From Rhodococcus sp. H36-A4 (lineage in GTDB: Bacteria; Actinomycetota; Actinomycetes; Mycobacteriales; Mycobacteriaceae), in NCBI RefSeq assembly GCF_027158005.1, contig NZ_JAPVLQ010000001.1, positions 877,745 to 941,744 on the forward strand: a stretch of DNA of 64,000 nucleotides, given 5' to 3'. Below are positions 17,271 through 25,563 of this stretch, piece by piece. The position numbers and the translations under genes were made by a program. The notes beneath the pieces were generated by a model. That model was given only the letters and a program-made list of their open reading frames with translations, was not told where the DNA came from and did not search any database. Each line of letters opens with the position of its first letter. The stretch's first letter is position 1.

Positions 17271-19187
17271 ATGTTCGAATCAAGGTTCGTCGACACCGCT
17301 GACCAGGCGGTTGGCGGCATGCTCGACATCCTCACCGAATGTGCGTCGGCGGAGAATGTTCGTCGCGGCCGCCTGGTCGAGGCAGTATGCGAGATCCTCG
17401 ATCGCCGCCTCGCCGATGCCGAAGAGCGCGGCGGAGATCCGTCGGAGTGTCATCGTGAAGTGCTCTGTGAGATCTCGACGCAACTGACGGTGTCACTGTC
17501 GACAGGTCGCACTCTCCTCGATACCTCCGAGGCGTTGAACCATCTGCCGTTGACGGCGCTGCGGTTGATATTCGGGGGCATCGACTGGACGCGAGCAGTG
17601 GTGTTGGCATCGGTGCTCGGCAAAGCCAGTGCACGCACCGTAAAGGCAATCGAATTCCAAGCTCTCGCGGCAGCCGAAAGTATGGCACCACGCCGCTTGC
17701 GCAACCGCGTGTGGAGCTTATGGATGCAGTTCGACAGAGCGGAAGCGACTGCGGCACAGACGGAAGCGAAGGCAAAGGCGACCGGAGTCGATATTCACGA
17801 GGATGGGACCGGGATGTCTGTACTGCGCGCGCAGATGTCGGATCTGCAAGGCGCCGAGGCAGAGGCCTTGATTTCGGAGATCGCCGCGACCGTATGCAAG
17901 AAGGATCCGCGTACCGGGCAGCAGCGCCGCGTGGATGGACTGTTGGCTTTGCTGTACGGCGAGCATGCCTTGGTGTGCCGCTGCGAGCTCACCGAGGAGT
18001 GTCCGGCTGCGGGTATCGCGGAAGAAATCGCTCCGCGCCGCGGTCATCTACTCAGCATCCTCGTCGACGTCGAAACCTTGTTGGGATTGTCCTCGACGCC
18101 GGCGACGTTGCCGGACGGGACGGCATTGGATCCGGATCTGGTGCGGATGTTGGCCCAAGACGCACGGTGGCAGGCAATCTTGACCGAGTTGGTCGAGGTG
18201 CTCGAGGTAAGCCGAGGTGGAAGCACCGGCTCGGGTACCGAATCTGACACTGTCGAGACCGACGAGACGAGTGTCATGAGGCCCACTAGGAAGAACGCCG
18301 CTGAACGCACGGGGGAGGTAGACAATCCTGTTGCCGGACAATCGGCTCCAGGATTCACGGCCGATCCCGTCGCGGGATCGAACGGCACTCGCGATGATCG
18401 GCCGGAGTCACCCTTACCGCGGGTCGAGCAGGTGCTTCGGCGGATCCTCGGGCGCGGCAGAGTTCGCGGGGCAGCGGAGGTTCCCCGACCGGGTCTACAC
18501 CAGATCGATCAACACACCTCAGGGGAGGATTCTGCCCTACGCCGCTACATCGATTCACTCCTGCGCGAGATCGAGCGTGATCCATCGAAGACTGCGGGAG
18601 TGTTCCCCGATGGACACGGCGGACTCGAGAGGCCACCGCCCGGAGCGTTGACGTATCGGCCTACGAAAGCTGTGGCCTCGATGATCCGAATGGCGTACCG
18701 TACGTGCACATTTCCGGACTGTGACACGCCGTCGTCGCGTTGCCAACTCGACCACATCGTCCCGTTCGACCACGATAATCCTCGGGCAGGTGGATGGACG
18801 GTCGGGTCCAATCTGCACCCGCTATGTACTTGTCATCATCAAGCGAAGACTGCCCGAATGTGGGCGTGCGCGATGCTGTCCGGTGGCGCGATCCTGTGGA
18901 CGGGCAACGCCGGTTCCAGACGGACAACGCTGCCCGACTTCTCGGTTCCGAATTCCCCGCCACTTCGTGTTCGTAAAAGGCGGCCGGCGCCCCCGGAGAA
19001 TTGCCCGGACGGCCCGACCTGGTGGGAGAAACATATGCCTCCCCACACTCACCCGCCCTCGCGTTCCGAACTTGCCCGGGCGGGCACCGACGAAGCTCGG
19101 TCCAGAATCCGCGAGCTTCGCCGCCGCTTCCGGCAACACCGCGCTGCCGAAAATGCCCGCGAACGCCGCCGGCCAGCACCCTACTGA
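17271..19187 (+). CDS. DUF222 / HNH endonuclease-domain protein (13E12-type)
   Basis: A 638-residue protein, with ATG at 17271 preferred over GTG at 17241. Residues about 20-330 form the helical DUF222 domain typical of the actinobacterial 13E12 repeat family; the C-terminal third holds an HNH nuclease domain, with the first His in CQLDHIVPFDH, Asn in SNLHPLC and the last His in CHHQAKT, plus two CxxC-like pairs for structural zinc. The linker is acidic and disordered. Members of this family are multicopy and variable in place in actinobacterial genomes. It sits immediately after the mmpL3 remnant, so both may mark a rearranged spot. DNA cleavage is expected from the domain, but the role is unknown. 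Confidence 0.88.
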   Translation: MFESRFVDTADQAVGGMLDILTECASAENVRRGRLVEAVCEILDRRLADAEERGGDPSECHREVLCEISTQLTVSLSTGRTLLDTSEALNHLPLTALRLIFGGIDWTRAVVLASVLGKASARTVKAIEFQALAAAESMAPRRLRNRVWSLWMQFDRAEATAAQTEAKAKATGVDIHEDGTGMSVLRAQMSDLQGAEAEALISEIAATVCKKDPRTGQQRRVDGLLALLYGEHALVCRCELTEECPAAGIAEEIAPRRGHLLSILVDVETLLGLSSTPATLPDGTALDPDLVRMLAQDARWQAILTELVEVLEVSRGGSTGSGTESDTVETDETSVMRPTRKNAAERTGEVDNPVAGQSAPGFTADPVAGSNGTRDDRPESPLPRVEQVLRRILGRGRVRGAAEVPRPGLHQIDQHTSGEDSALRRYIDSLLREIERDPSKTAGVFPDGHGGLERPPPGALTYRPTKAVASMIRMAYRTCTFPDCDTPSSRCQLDHIVPFDHDNPRAGGWTVGSNLHPLCTCHHQAKTARMWACAMLSGGAILWTGNAGSRRTTLPDFSVPNSPPLRVRKRRPAPPENCPDGPTWWEKHMPPHTHPPSRSELARAGTDEARSRIRELRRRFRQHRAAENARERRRPAPY

Positions 19188-19212
19188 GCCGGGGGGTTCG
19201 TCCCGTCTCGGG

Positions 19213-21075
19213 TTATACCTGTTCAGCCTCGCGGTCTGCGAACACCTTTGCGTACCTGGTGCCCGCGAAGAGCAACAGAAGTCCGACGACGATGAAGGCG
19301 CCGACACGGAAGAGACCGTCGAGAGCAACCAGATCGAACAGGAACAGCTTGGCCACAGCAGCAGCCGTCAGCGACAGTCCCGCCAACAGTGCAGTGTGCG
19401 CATACTTCTCACTCCGGAGCCCCATAATCAGCAATGCCATGGCCACCGCCATCCATCCGATGGTGGCCGCACAGTGACCCGCGATGAAACCTGTTGTGCC
19501 GCCGATTGCTCCCACTCCGAGCGCGACCGTCGCGGACGTCAGACCGTAGAGCGAGACAACGCCTGCGAACACCCAGCAAGACTGCACGTTCTGCTCGACG
19601 ATTCCGAGTTGGACGGCAACCAGAACCAGGCCCGCCGCAACCGCTACCAACAGCAGGCCTGCAACCACGACGCCGAAATGTCCGGTGGCGTAGTCCGCAT
19701 CCATGAGACCGTCGACGGGAGCGACGACGACGAAACCGATAGTTCCGAGTGCGGCAAATGCGCCGCCGATGAAGTAGGCGATCTTGGACGAGAGCTTCTG
19801 CGCGAGAACGAGTGCCGCAGCAGCGACCGCCAACAGCGTCAGCGGACGCAGCTCCACTGCGGTCGGAACGACGACGGCCTGCAACAACGCCGCCGCACCG
19901 ACAAGCGAAAGCACGATCCTGGCATGCACCGGCAACCAGCGCGCCAAGGCGATAGTTGCCGCGCAGGTAACGGCGACCAGGAGTTCGACCAGCGCGAGTG
20001 TCCACCGCTCGAACAGGGTGCCCACCACAAGGATCGGCAGTGCACCGAGCGCCATCATCATCGATGCCATCGTGTCGGCTGCGTTACGGCGAAGGAGTTC
20101 GAGCGAGCTTCCCAACCCGAATGCGGCGACGACGGATGCAACGACCAGCAGTGTGATGGCATCACCGGTCTCGACTCCATAGGACGAGGCCTCCGCTATT
20201 CCCAGCAACGTGGCGGCAACGATCGGCAGTGTGCGCACCACATTCAACAGCGGCCAGTCACGTCCGAGCTGGGCGGGGAAGGTCGCGATGAACGTTGCAG
20301 CGAAAAAACCGATGACCGACAACGTGATTCCGCCGCCGACCACTGGTGCAGACAGGGCAACTCCGGTAAGAATCAACGCCGCCATCGGCTGCGAACGCCA
20401 CGACACCGCCAGCGCGATACCAGCCGCTGCGATACCGAAGGCAGCGGCCAAACCGAGAGCCGGCTCGAGCCAGTCGTAGATCACGGTGACGGCCACGACG
20501 TCGAGATACAATCCGGCAACTCCGGTCGCCGCGACAGCGATACCACCGACCCTCCCGCCGGATCGACCGAATATGCGAGACCCGATGTAGACCAACGCCA
20601 ACGAGAATGCCGCTCCCGCACCGACACGTAGTTCCGGCCCGAACCACCCCGCTTGCGCTGCCAGAACCAGCAGCATCACGATGCCGATCAATGTCACTCC
20701 GGCACCGGCGATCGCGAGCAGCCGAGAGATCACACCGTCCCGCTGCCACCATGGCTCCTTCCTCGGCGCGGCAGGCCGAGGCGGGGCAGGTCGAGGCGGG
20801 GCAGGTTGGGGCGGTCGAGGGAACTCCTGGGGCTGAGGCTGGGCAAACTGCTGGGGCTGGGCAAACTGCTGAGGCTGGGGCGGAGTGAAGGGACGGGGCT
20901 GAGCAAACTGCTGGGGCTGGGCAGGGAACATCGGCGCCTGCTGCGCTGCCAGTTGCGTATGCAGCTGTCCGAGTTCGCCGGAAACCTGCCGGAGATGCTC
21001 CCCCAGTGCTGCGAACTGGCCTGACAGTCTCGCCACCAATTGCGGATCGACACCGGCACTACGCGGATTCGTCAT
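19213..21075 (-). CDS. DUF2339-family polytopic membrane protein
   Basis: A 620-residue protein; ATG at 21075 is preferred to the longer start at 21132. The N-terminus is a short coiled coil (GQFAALGEHLRQVSGELGQL), followed by a Pro-Gln-rich stretch with repeated QPQQFAQP and PPRPAPP units and the basic RKEPWW that precedes the membrane. From about residue 120 there are some 20 hydrophobic helices, the pattern of DUF2339 proteins. The function of the family is unknown. It is convergent with the DUF222 gene, with 25 nt between the stops. No operon partner is obvious; the DUF1707 gene lies upstream on the same strand. Confidence 0.85.
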   Translation of the reverse strand: MTNPRSAGVDPQLVARLSGQFAALGEHLRQVSGELGQLHTQLAAQQAPMFPAQPQQFAQPRPFTPPQPQQFAQPQQFAQPQPQEFPRPPQPAPPRPAPPRPAAPRKEPWWQRDGVISRLLAIAGAGVTLIGIVMLLVLAAQAGWFGPELRVGAGAAFSLALVYIGSRIFGRSGGRVGGIAVAATGVAGLYLDVVAVTVIYDWLEPALGLAAAFGIAAAGIALAVSWRSQPMAALILTGVALSAPVVGGGITLSVIGFFAATFIATFPAQLGRDWPLLNVVRTLPIVAATLLGIAEASSYGVETGDAITLLVVASVVAAFGLGSSLELLRRNAADTMASMMMALGALPILVVGTLFERWTLALVELLVAVTCAATIALARWLPVHARIVLSLVGAAALLQAVVVPTAVELRPLTLLAVAAAALVLAQKLSSKIAYFIGGAFAALGTIGFVVVAPVDGLMDADYATGHFGVVVAGLLLVAVAAGLVLVAVQLGIVEQNVQSCWVFAGVVSLYGLTSATVALGVGAIGGTTGFIAGHCAATIGWMAVAMALLIMGLRSEKYAHTALLAGLSLTAAAVAKLFLFDLVALDGLFRVGAFIVVGLLLLFAGTRYAKVFADREAEQV

Positions 21076-21166
21076 GGACAGATCATGTCGGACAGTGCCC
21101 GGCAACGGCTGAGTATTTCTACTCCTGATCACCTAGGGGTTTGCCGAACCGCCCTTACGAAAGAAC

Positions 21167-21820
21167 TCAGTTGCCGAACATCCGTCGCAGGGACGTGCCC
21201 AGTGGATGCTTGGCGGTGAGTGTCCCGAACCGGACCTTTCCGCGCACGATGACGTGCAGCGGCCCGATCGGCGGGCCGGTGCGTACCTTGTTGTTCGCAC
21301 TCCCCCCGACTGTTTAGAGGCCGTTGAGGTCAGCGGTAGCAGCCGGGGGCAGGATCAGCGAGATAGTGCTGCAATAGTCGCTCACCATGATCTCGACGAC
21401 CTGGGTCGACATGATCGCCTGCGTGAAGTCCAGCGTGACGTTCGAAAGTTTGCTCTCGATCGTCATCCGGGGTGGCACGTTCCAAGGACCTTTGCGTGAC
21501 ACCGTCGACATCGTGCCGCGGACGACCGATGCCTGACTTCGATCCCACGACACCGCATGCGCCCGGTCGTAGGTGGGGGCGCTCTGCTGATACGGCGCCG
21601 AGGCTGCGGGGACCGTCGGTCGATACTCCTCGGCAATCTGCATCCCGGGCAGATCCGCCACGACAGAGTTCAGCTCACCACGCGTCTTCGCGGTAAGCGC
21701 AGTGTCCATACGTTCGGTGAACTCCCCGAGAGACAACATCCCCAGACCCACCGCACGCTGCAGCAACTCACCGACATGTTCTTTTTCGACGTCCGATACT
21801 CGCAGATTCCTGGCCTCCAT
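21167..21820 (-). pseudogene. DUF1707-domain protein interrupted by an in-frame TAA
   Basis: From ATG at 21820 the frame encodes a DUF1707 domain (MEARNLRVSDVEKEHVG, residues 1-60) and a C-terminal domain ending at TAA (21314-21316) after DLNGL. The same frame continues without another stop for 49 codons to TGA at 21167, beginning TVGGSANNKV and containing the strongly conserved-looking KVRFGTLTAKHPLG. Related proteins carry this tail, so the TAA is most simply a one-base change of a sense codon such as CAA or GAA. The truncated product keeps the DUF1707 part and may be stable. The family is small, often membrane- or wall-stress-related, and poorly understood. Confidence 0.8.
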
Positions 21821-21901
21821 GAAACCAGGATAATGCCCAGGCGGAGCGACTGCCTTGAACTGCAAGGTTCACTGGGCCAGCTCGCGGGTACAGCCCACAG
21901 T

Positions 21902-22291
21902 ATGGAGATCACGATCGATGCGACCGGCTCAGCTCCCGCAGGGATTGTATGGGAGCGCTACATGAACCCCGATCTGTGGTCGACGTGGGCGCCACAGATC
22001 AGCGGCGTCGACTACGACGGCGAACGGCTGGTGGCCGACACTTCCGGCCGAGTCGAGGGACCACTGTGGATTCGGATCGACTTCCGCGTGCTCGCCGTCG
22101 ACGAGGCGGCCCGCACCTGGACGTGGCAGGCCTGGTGGCAGAACCGCGCGCTGGGGTTGACGCTGACCCACGGCGTTGAGTCGCATCCGGCCGGTTCACG
22201 GACGTGGTTGACGGTCGACGGCTTCCCAGGGCTGGTGCTTCCATATGCCCCGATCGCCAAGCTCGCCCTCACCCAGTTGGTCAAGAGCTGA
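21902..22291 (+). CDS. SRPBCC-family (polyketide cyclase/dehydrase-like) protein
   Basis: A 129-residue protein with the START/SRPBCC pattern: an initial strand and helix with WERYMNPDLWSTWAP, a strand pair around SGVDYDGERLV, alternating strands, and the long C-terminal helix APIAKLALTQLV. Such proteins form a deep cavity for small hydrophobic ligands. The start at 21902 gives the usual domain length. It is divergent from the broken DUF1707 gene. No catalytic residues can be assigned, and the ligand is unknown. Confidence 0.8.
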   Translation: MEITIDATGSAPAGIVWERYMNPDLWSTWAPQISGVDYDGERLVADTSGRVEGPLWIRIDFRVLAVDEAARTWTWQAWWQNRALGLTLTHGVESHPAGSRTWLTVDGFPGLVLPYAPIAKLALTQLVKS

Positions 22292-22292
22292 G

Positions 22293-22517
22293 CTACTCGG
22301 TCCGCGTCGTGGTCTTCGGGTCCGTCTCGGTGTCGGTGACCTCCGCGGCATCAGGGGTCGGGAACGTCGGCTTGTCGCCCGACCCGTCGAGGTGGTCGTC
22401 GAACTCGCGGACGGCCTCCCCACGCTCCGCCACACTCTGCCCACCGTCCGCATCGAGGCCGGCCGACTTCTCGGTCGGGTCCACAGTCGTATCCACTGGC
22501 TTGTCCGTCTCACTCAT
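22293..22517 (-). CDS. Small acidic disordered protein
   Basis: A 74-residue, strongly acidic protein of Asp, Glu, Thr and Pro with no hydrophobic core, so it is probably disordered. It follows the response-regulator gene by 27 nt on the same strand and ends one base from the stop of the convergent SRPBCC gene. No family is recognised. It may be a real last gene of the two-component operon, but the ribosome-binding site is weak. Confidence 0.5.
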   Translation of the reverse strand: MSETDKPVDTTVDPTEKSAGLDADGGQSVAERGEAVREFDDHLDGSGDKPTFPTPDAAEVTDTETDPKTTTRTE

Positions 22518-22544
22518 GGGGTGGGGTTGCCCCGACAGGGCGGC

Positions 22545-23201
22545 TCACAAACCCTGTTCGATCGCGTAACGCGTCAGCTCGACCCGATTGGCCAGCTGCA
22601 GCTTGCGGAGTGTGGCCTGCACGTGATTCTCCACCGTGCGATGACTCAGCGTCAGTTTGGTCGCAATCTGCTTCGCACTCAACCCTTTTGCCACGAGGCG
22701 TAGCACTTCGGTTTCGCGGTCGGTCAGTGTCGGTCGTAGTACTTCGGTGTCGTTCGTGTCCGCGGGGGCGGTAGCGATACGTCGATACTCCCCGAGCACC
22801 AACCCGGCCAGACCAGGAGTGAACACGGCTTGTCCGGCGGCGGTCGCCCGGACAGCGTCGAACAATTCCTCGGCCGATGCACTCTTGACCAGGTATCCGC
22901 TGGCACCGGACTTGATTGCGTCGAGCACGTCACCGCGCTCGGCGGAGGCCGACAGCACCAGAATCCGACTGTTCGGCGAACCGAGAAGTACCTGGACCGT
23001 CGCGTCGGCACCGTTGCCGTCGGTCAGGTGCATGTCCATCAGCACGACGGCTGGTTGCGTGGCCTGAGCGCGACGCCCTGCGGACCCGACTCCGTCAGCG
23101 GTGGCAACGACGTCGAATCCGGCCGCGTCGAGGTCGCGTGCCACACCGTCTCGCCACATGGGGTGGTCGTCGACGACCATGACAGAAATCTGCTTCTCCA
23201 T
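22545..23201 (-). CDS. NarL/LuxR-family response regulator
   Basis: A 218-residue regulator starting at the ATG inside TGATG at the kinase stop. The receiver domain carries acidic residues in VVDDHPMW, the phospho-acceptor Asp in VVLMDMHLTDGNG, and the conserved lysine in GYLVKSASAEE. A LuxR-type helix-turn-helix follows, TDRETEVLRLVAKGLSAKQIATKL. It is cotranscribed with the sensor kinase (overlap) and the AI-2E-type exporter. Pairing with a MacS-like kinase suggests envelope or stress sensing; the target genes are not visible. Confidence 0.93.
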   Translation of the reverse strand: MEKQISVMVVDDHPMWRDGVARDLDAAGFDVVATADGVGSAGRRAQATQPAVVLMDMHLTDGNGADATVQVLLGSPNSRILVLSASAERGDVLDAIKSGASGYLVKSASAEELFDAVRATAAGQAVFTPGLAGLVLGEYRRIATAPADTNDTEVLRPTLTDRETEVLRLVAKGLSAKQIATKLTLSHRTVENHVQATLRKLQLANRVELTRYAIEQGL

Positions 23202-24331
23202 CACTTGTGCTCCTTCGGTACTCGAATCTCCCACTCGGTCCCCATCCCGACATCGCTATCGAGAACTGCTGTGCCGCCTAGCATCTCAACTCTCCCCAGT
23301 ATCGACTTGGAGACGCCCATTCTGCCTTCTGCCTCAGCTTCGGCGAGGCGTCCGGCGGCTATCCCGACGCCGTCGTCGCGGATACTCAGGATGATGTCGC
23401 CGACTACATCTTCGAGCAGAACGTACGCGCGCGCACCCGATCCCGCGTGCGATGTCACGTTCGACAACGCTGTCGCAAGAACGGCAGCGAGCTCCTCGGC
23501 GACGGGTTTGTGTACGAGTACGGGATCCGTCGGGGCAGAGATCGACACCGTGGTACTGCCCTGTTGTCGGAGCAGACTCCCCAAATCCACCTCTGCATCG
23601 CCGGCAGCGACGCGGCTCGGGTTCCCCTGCTCGGAGATCAGCATCCGCAGCGCAACTTCTTGCTCACCGGCAAGATCGGCGAGTTCACCTGCGGCACCGC
23701 CGATTTCGGTTCCGCGTCGACGAACCAGCGCCAACACTTGCAGGACGCCGTCGTGCACCTGGCGGGCGAGCCGTTCACGTTCTTCGGTGATCGCCGCGAG
23801 TCTGATGGCCCGCTCCAATTCCGAGTGTGCGCGCTTGGCCGTGTTGCTCGCCAACCCGAGTGCAAGCCCGACCGACACCAGAACCGGCGCTGTCGCATCC
23901 GTCCACAGATCGAAGTTCACCTGATCGCGCACCAGTGCGCTCACAGCCGCGAGCACGATTGCCGACGCGATTCCACCCCTGGGCCCGAAGAGAATTGCCG
24001 CCGAGATCACCGCATTGGTGGCCCACAATGTCGTCGGGAGAGTTTGGTGAGTGCTGTACCACTGGGGATCGGCGACCAACCGCGTCGACGCCATCAACCC
24101 GATGACGACGAATTGGTCGGCGAACACCACCTTCCATCGCGGCATTCTCGGGTTCGAGAGAAGCGCTGCCGAGACCCCGGTCCACACCGCCATCAGCGCC
24201 ACGAAAAACCAGCTCAGGCGCGGATCGTTGTAGGACGACATCGAGGCGACCTGGTAGCTGACCGCATAGAGCAGGGTGACGAATCGAAACACCTGCGACG
24301 CGCGCCAGAGCGGAGTCAGTGCGTCAGTCAT
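23201..24331 (-). CDS. Membrane sensor histidine kinase (MacS-like, DUF5931)
   Basis: A 376-residue kinase. Five to six transmembrane helices fill the first 170 residues, as in the DUF5931 sensory module. The HisKA_3 phosphorylation site is RLARQVHDGVLQVLAL, and the ATP-binding N and G1 elements are seen as ALSNVTSHAGSG and IRDDGVGIAAGR. It phosphorylates the LuxR-type regulator encoded next. Its start overlaps the end of the exporter gene by 8 nt and its end overlaps the regulator start, so all three are translationally coupled. Signal unknown. Confidence 0.92.
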   Translation of the reverse strand: MTDALTPLWRASQVFRFVTLLYAVSYQVASMSSYNDPRLSWFFVALMAVWTGVSAALLSNPRMPRWKVVFADQFVVIGLMASTRLVADPQWYSTHQTLPTTLWATNAVISAAILFGPRGGIASAIVLAAVSALVRDQVNFDLWTDATAPVLVSVGLALGLASNTAKRAHSELERAIRLAAITEERERLARQVHDGVLQVLALVRRRGTEIGGAAGELADLAGEQEVALRMLISEQGNPSRVAAGDAEVDLGSLLRQQGSTTVSISAPTDPVLVHKPVAEELAAVLATALSNVTSHAGSGARAYVLLEDVVGDIILSIRDDGVGIAAGRLAEAEAEGRMGVSKSILGRVEMLGGTAVLDSDVGMGTEWEIRVPKEHK

Positions 24332-25547
24332 CTGGCTTTTCGAGAGTTCCTGGGTCGAGTTGTCGACTACGTGGATGTGGGCTGTCCCCTGTTGCCGGGA
24401 ACAGCGGCTCCGACGGATCGTGTTCCTCCAGCTCCTCGTAGACCTCGTCCGGGTCGTCTGCCAGCAACGAGCGGATTGCCGTGTTCAGCACTGCCACGAT
24501 CGGAACGGCCAGCAGGCCACCGACGATGCCTGCCAGCAGGATTCCCAAGGTGATGGCGAAGACGACGGCCAAAGGATGCAGTCGCACCGCGCGTCCCAGC
24601 AGCAGAGGTTGCAGTACGTGCCCCTCCAGTTGCATTACTGCGACGACGATGCCGAGCGTGATCAATGCGGTGATCAGACCTTTGGTCACCAGTGCGATGA
24701 ACACTGCGACGAATCCGGTCAGGAAGGCCCCGACAATGGGGATGAACGCGCCGATGAACACCAACGATGCCAGCGGCAAGGCCAAGGGCACACCGAGAAT
24801 GGCCAGCCCGGCCCCGATACCGATGGCGTCGGCAGCTGCGACGGCAACCGTGGCGCGAACGTATCCGATGAGGGAGCCGAAACCCTGACTTCCGGCAAGG
24901 CGAATACGACGCCGTGCCGACGTCGGGGCAAGCCTGGTGACGAAGTTCCAGATCTGATCTCCTCCGTACAGGAAGAAGATGAGCGTGAACAGCGTCAGCA
25001 ACGCGCCGGTAAAGATCTCACCGATGAGCGTCGCGGTGGTCAATGCGCCGGACGTCACCGCTGCCTGATTGTCCTGGATGGCTTTGACGGCGTCGTCGCT
25101 CGTCTGCCGGATCTGATCCTCACTGATGTGGAGTGGACCAGTGGACAACCAGGACTGGATGTCGTTGATGCTCGCGGTGAATTGATCGCCGAGTTGCGGT
25201 AGGCCCTCGATGAATTGCTCGACGACGAACGTCATGATTCCGACGACGACACCGATGCTGGCGATGATGACGACGACGACTGCTGCGGACCTCGGGACTC
25301 CGCGTCTCTGCATCCAATCGACGATCGGCACCAGCATCGCCGAAGCCAGCAGCGCCAGTCCGATGGGAATGAACACTGTTTCGAGCCTGATGACGACATA
25401 GCAAAGGGTCAGGAATCCGGCGAACAGAACCAGCAGACGCCACGTCCATTCCGCTCCGACACGCACCAACGGATGAACCGAATCCGCGGGCGATCGGGCA
25501 CCGGAAGGGTCCTTTGGTGCTTCTGCCCGCAGCTCGCCTGTGCCCAC
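24324..25547 (-). CDS. AI-2E family transporter (Rv0205-like)
   Basis: A 407-residue membrane protein of the AI-2E/PerM exporter family. There are about eight helices: a first pair around residues 35-80, a large soluble loop (about 100-215), then the conserved cluster with GAFIPIVGAFLTG and LQPLLLGRAVRLHPL. The last 45 residues are acidic and Pro-rich. Homologues move small signalling molecules or ions; the substrate here is unknown. It heads the operon with the sensor kinase and regulator. It is divergent from the adenylate cyclase gene with only 16 nt between start codons. Rv0205 occupies the matching place in M. tuberculosis. Confidence 0.9.
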   Translation of the reverse strand: MGTGELRAEAPKDPSGARSPADSVHPLVRVGAEWTWRLLVLFAGFLTLCYVVIRLETVFIPIGLALLASAMLVPIVDWMQRRGVPRSAAVVVVIIASIGVVVGIMTFVVEQFIEGLPQLGDQFTASINDIQSWLSTGPLHISEDQIRQTSDDAVKAIQDNQAAVTSGALTTATLIGEIFTGALLTLFTLIFFLYGGDQIWNFVTRLAPTSARRRIRLAGSQGFGSLIGYVRATVAVAAADAIGIGAGLAILGVPLALPLASLVFIGAFIPIVGAFLTGFVAVFIALVTKGLITALITLGIVVAVMQLEGHVLQPLLLGRAVRLHPLAVVFAITLGILLAGIVGGLLAVPIVAVLNTAIRSLLADDPDEVYEELEEHDPSEPLFPATGDSPHPRSRQLDPGTLEKPDD

Positions 25548-25563
25548 CCGGTAAATTTAACCT

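Noticed and set aside
17271-19187. Transposase or group II intron protein
   Set aside because: The HNH motif belongs to a DUF222 fusion; no reverse transcriptase domain, terminal repeats or target duplication are seen.
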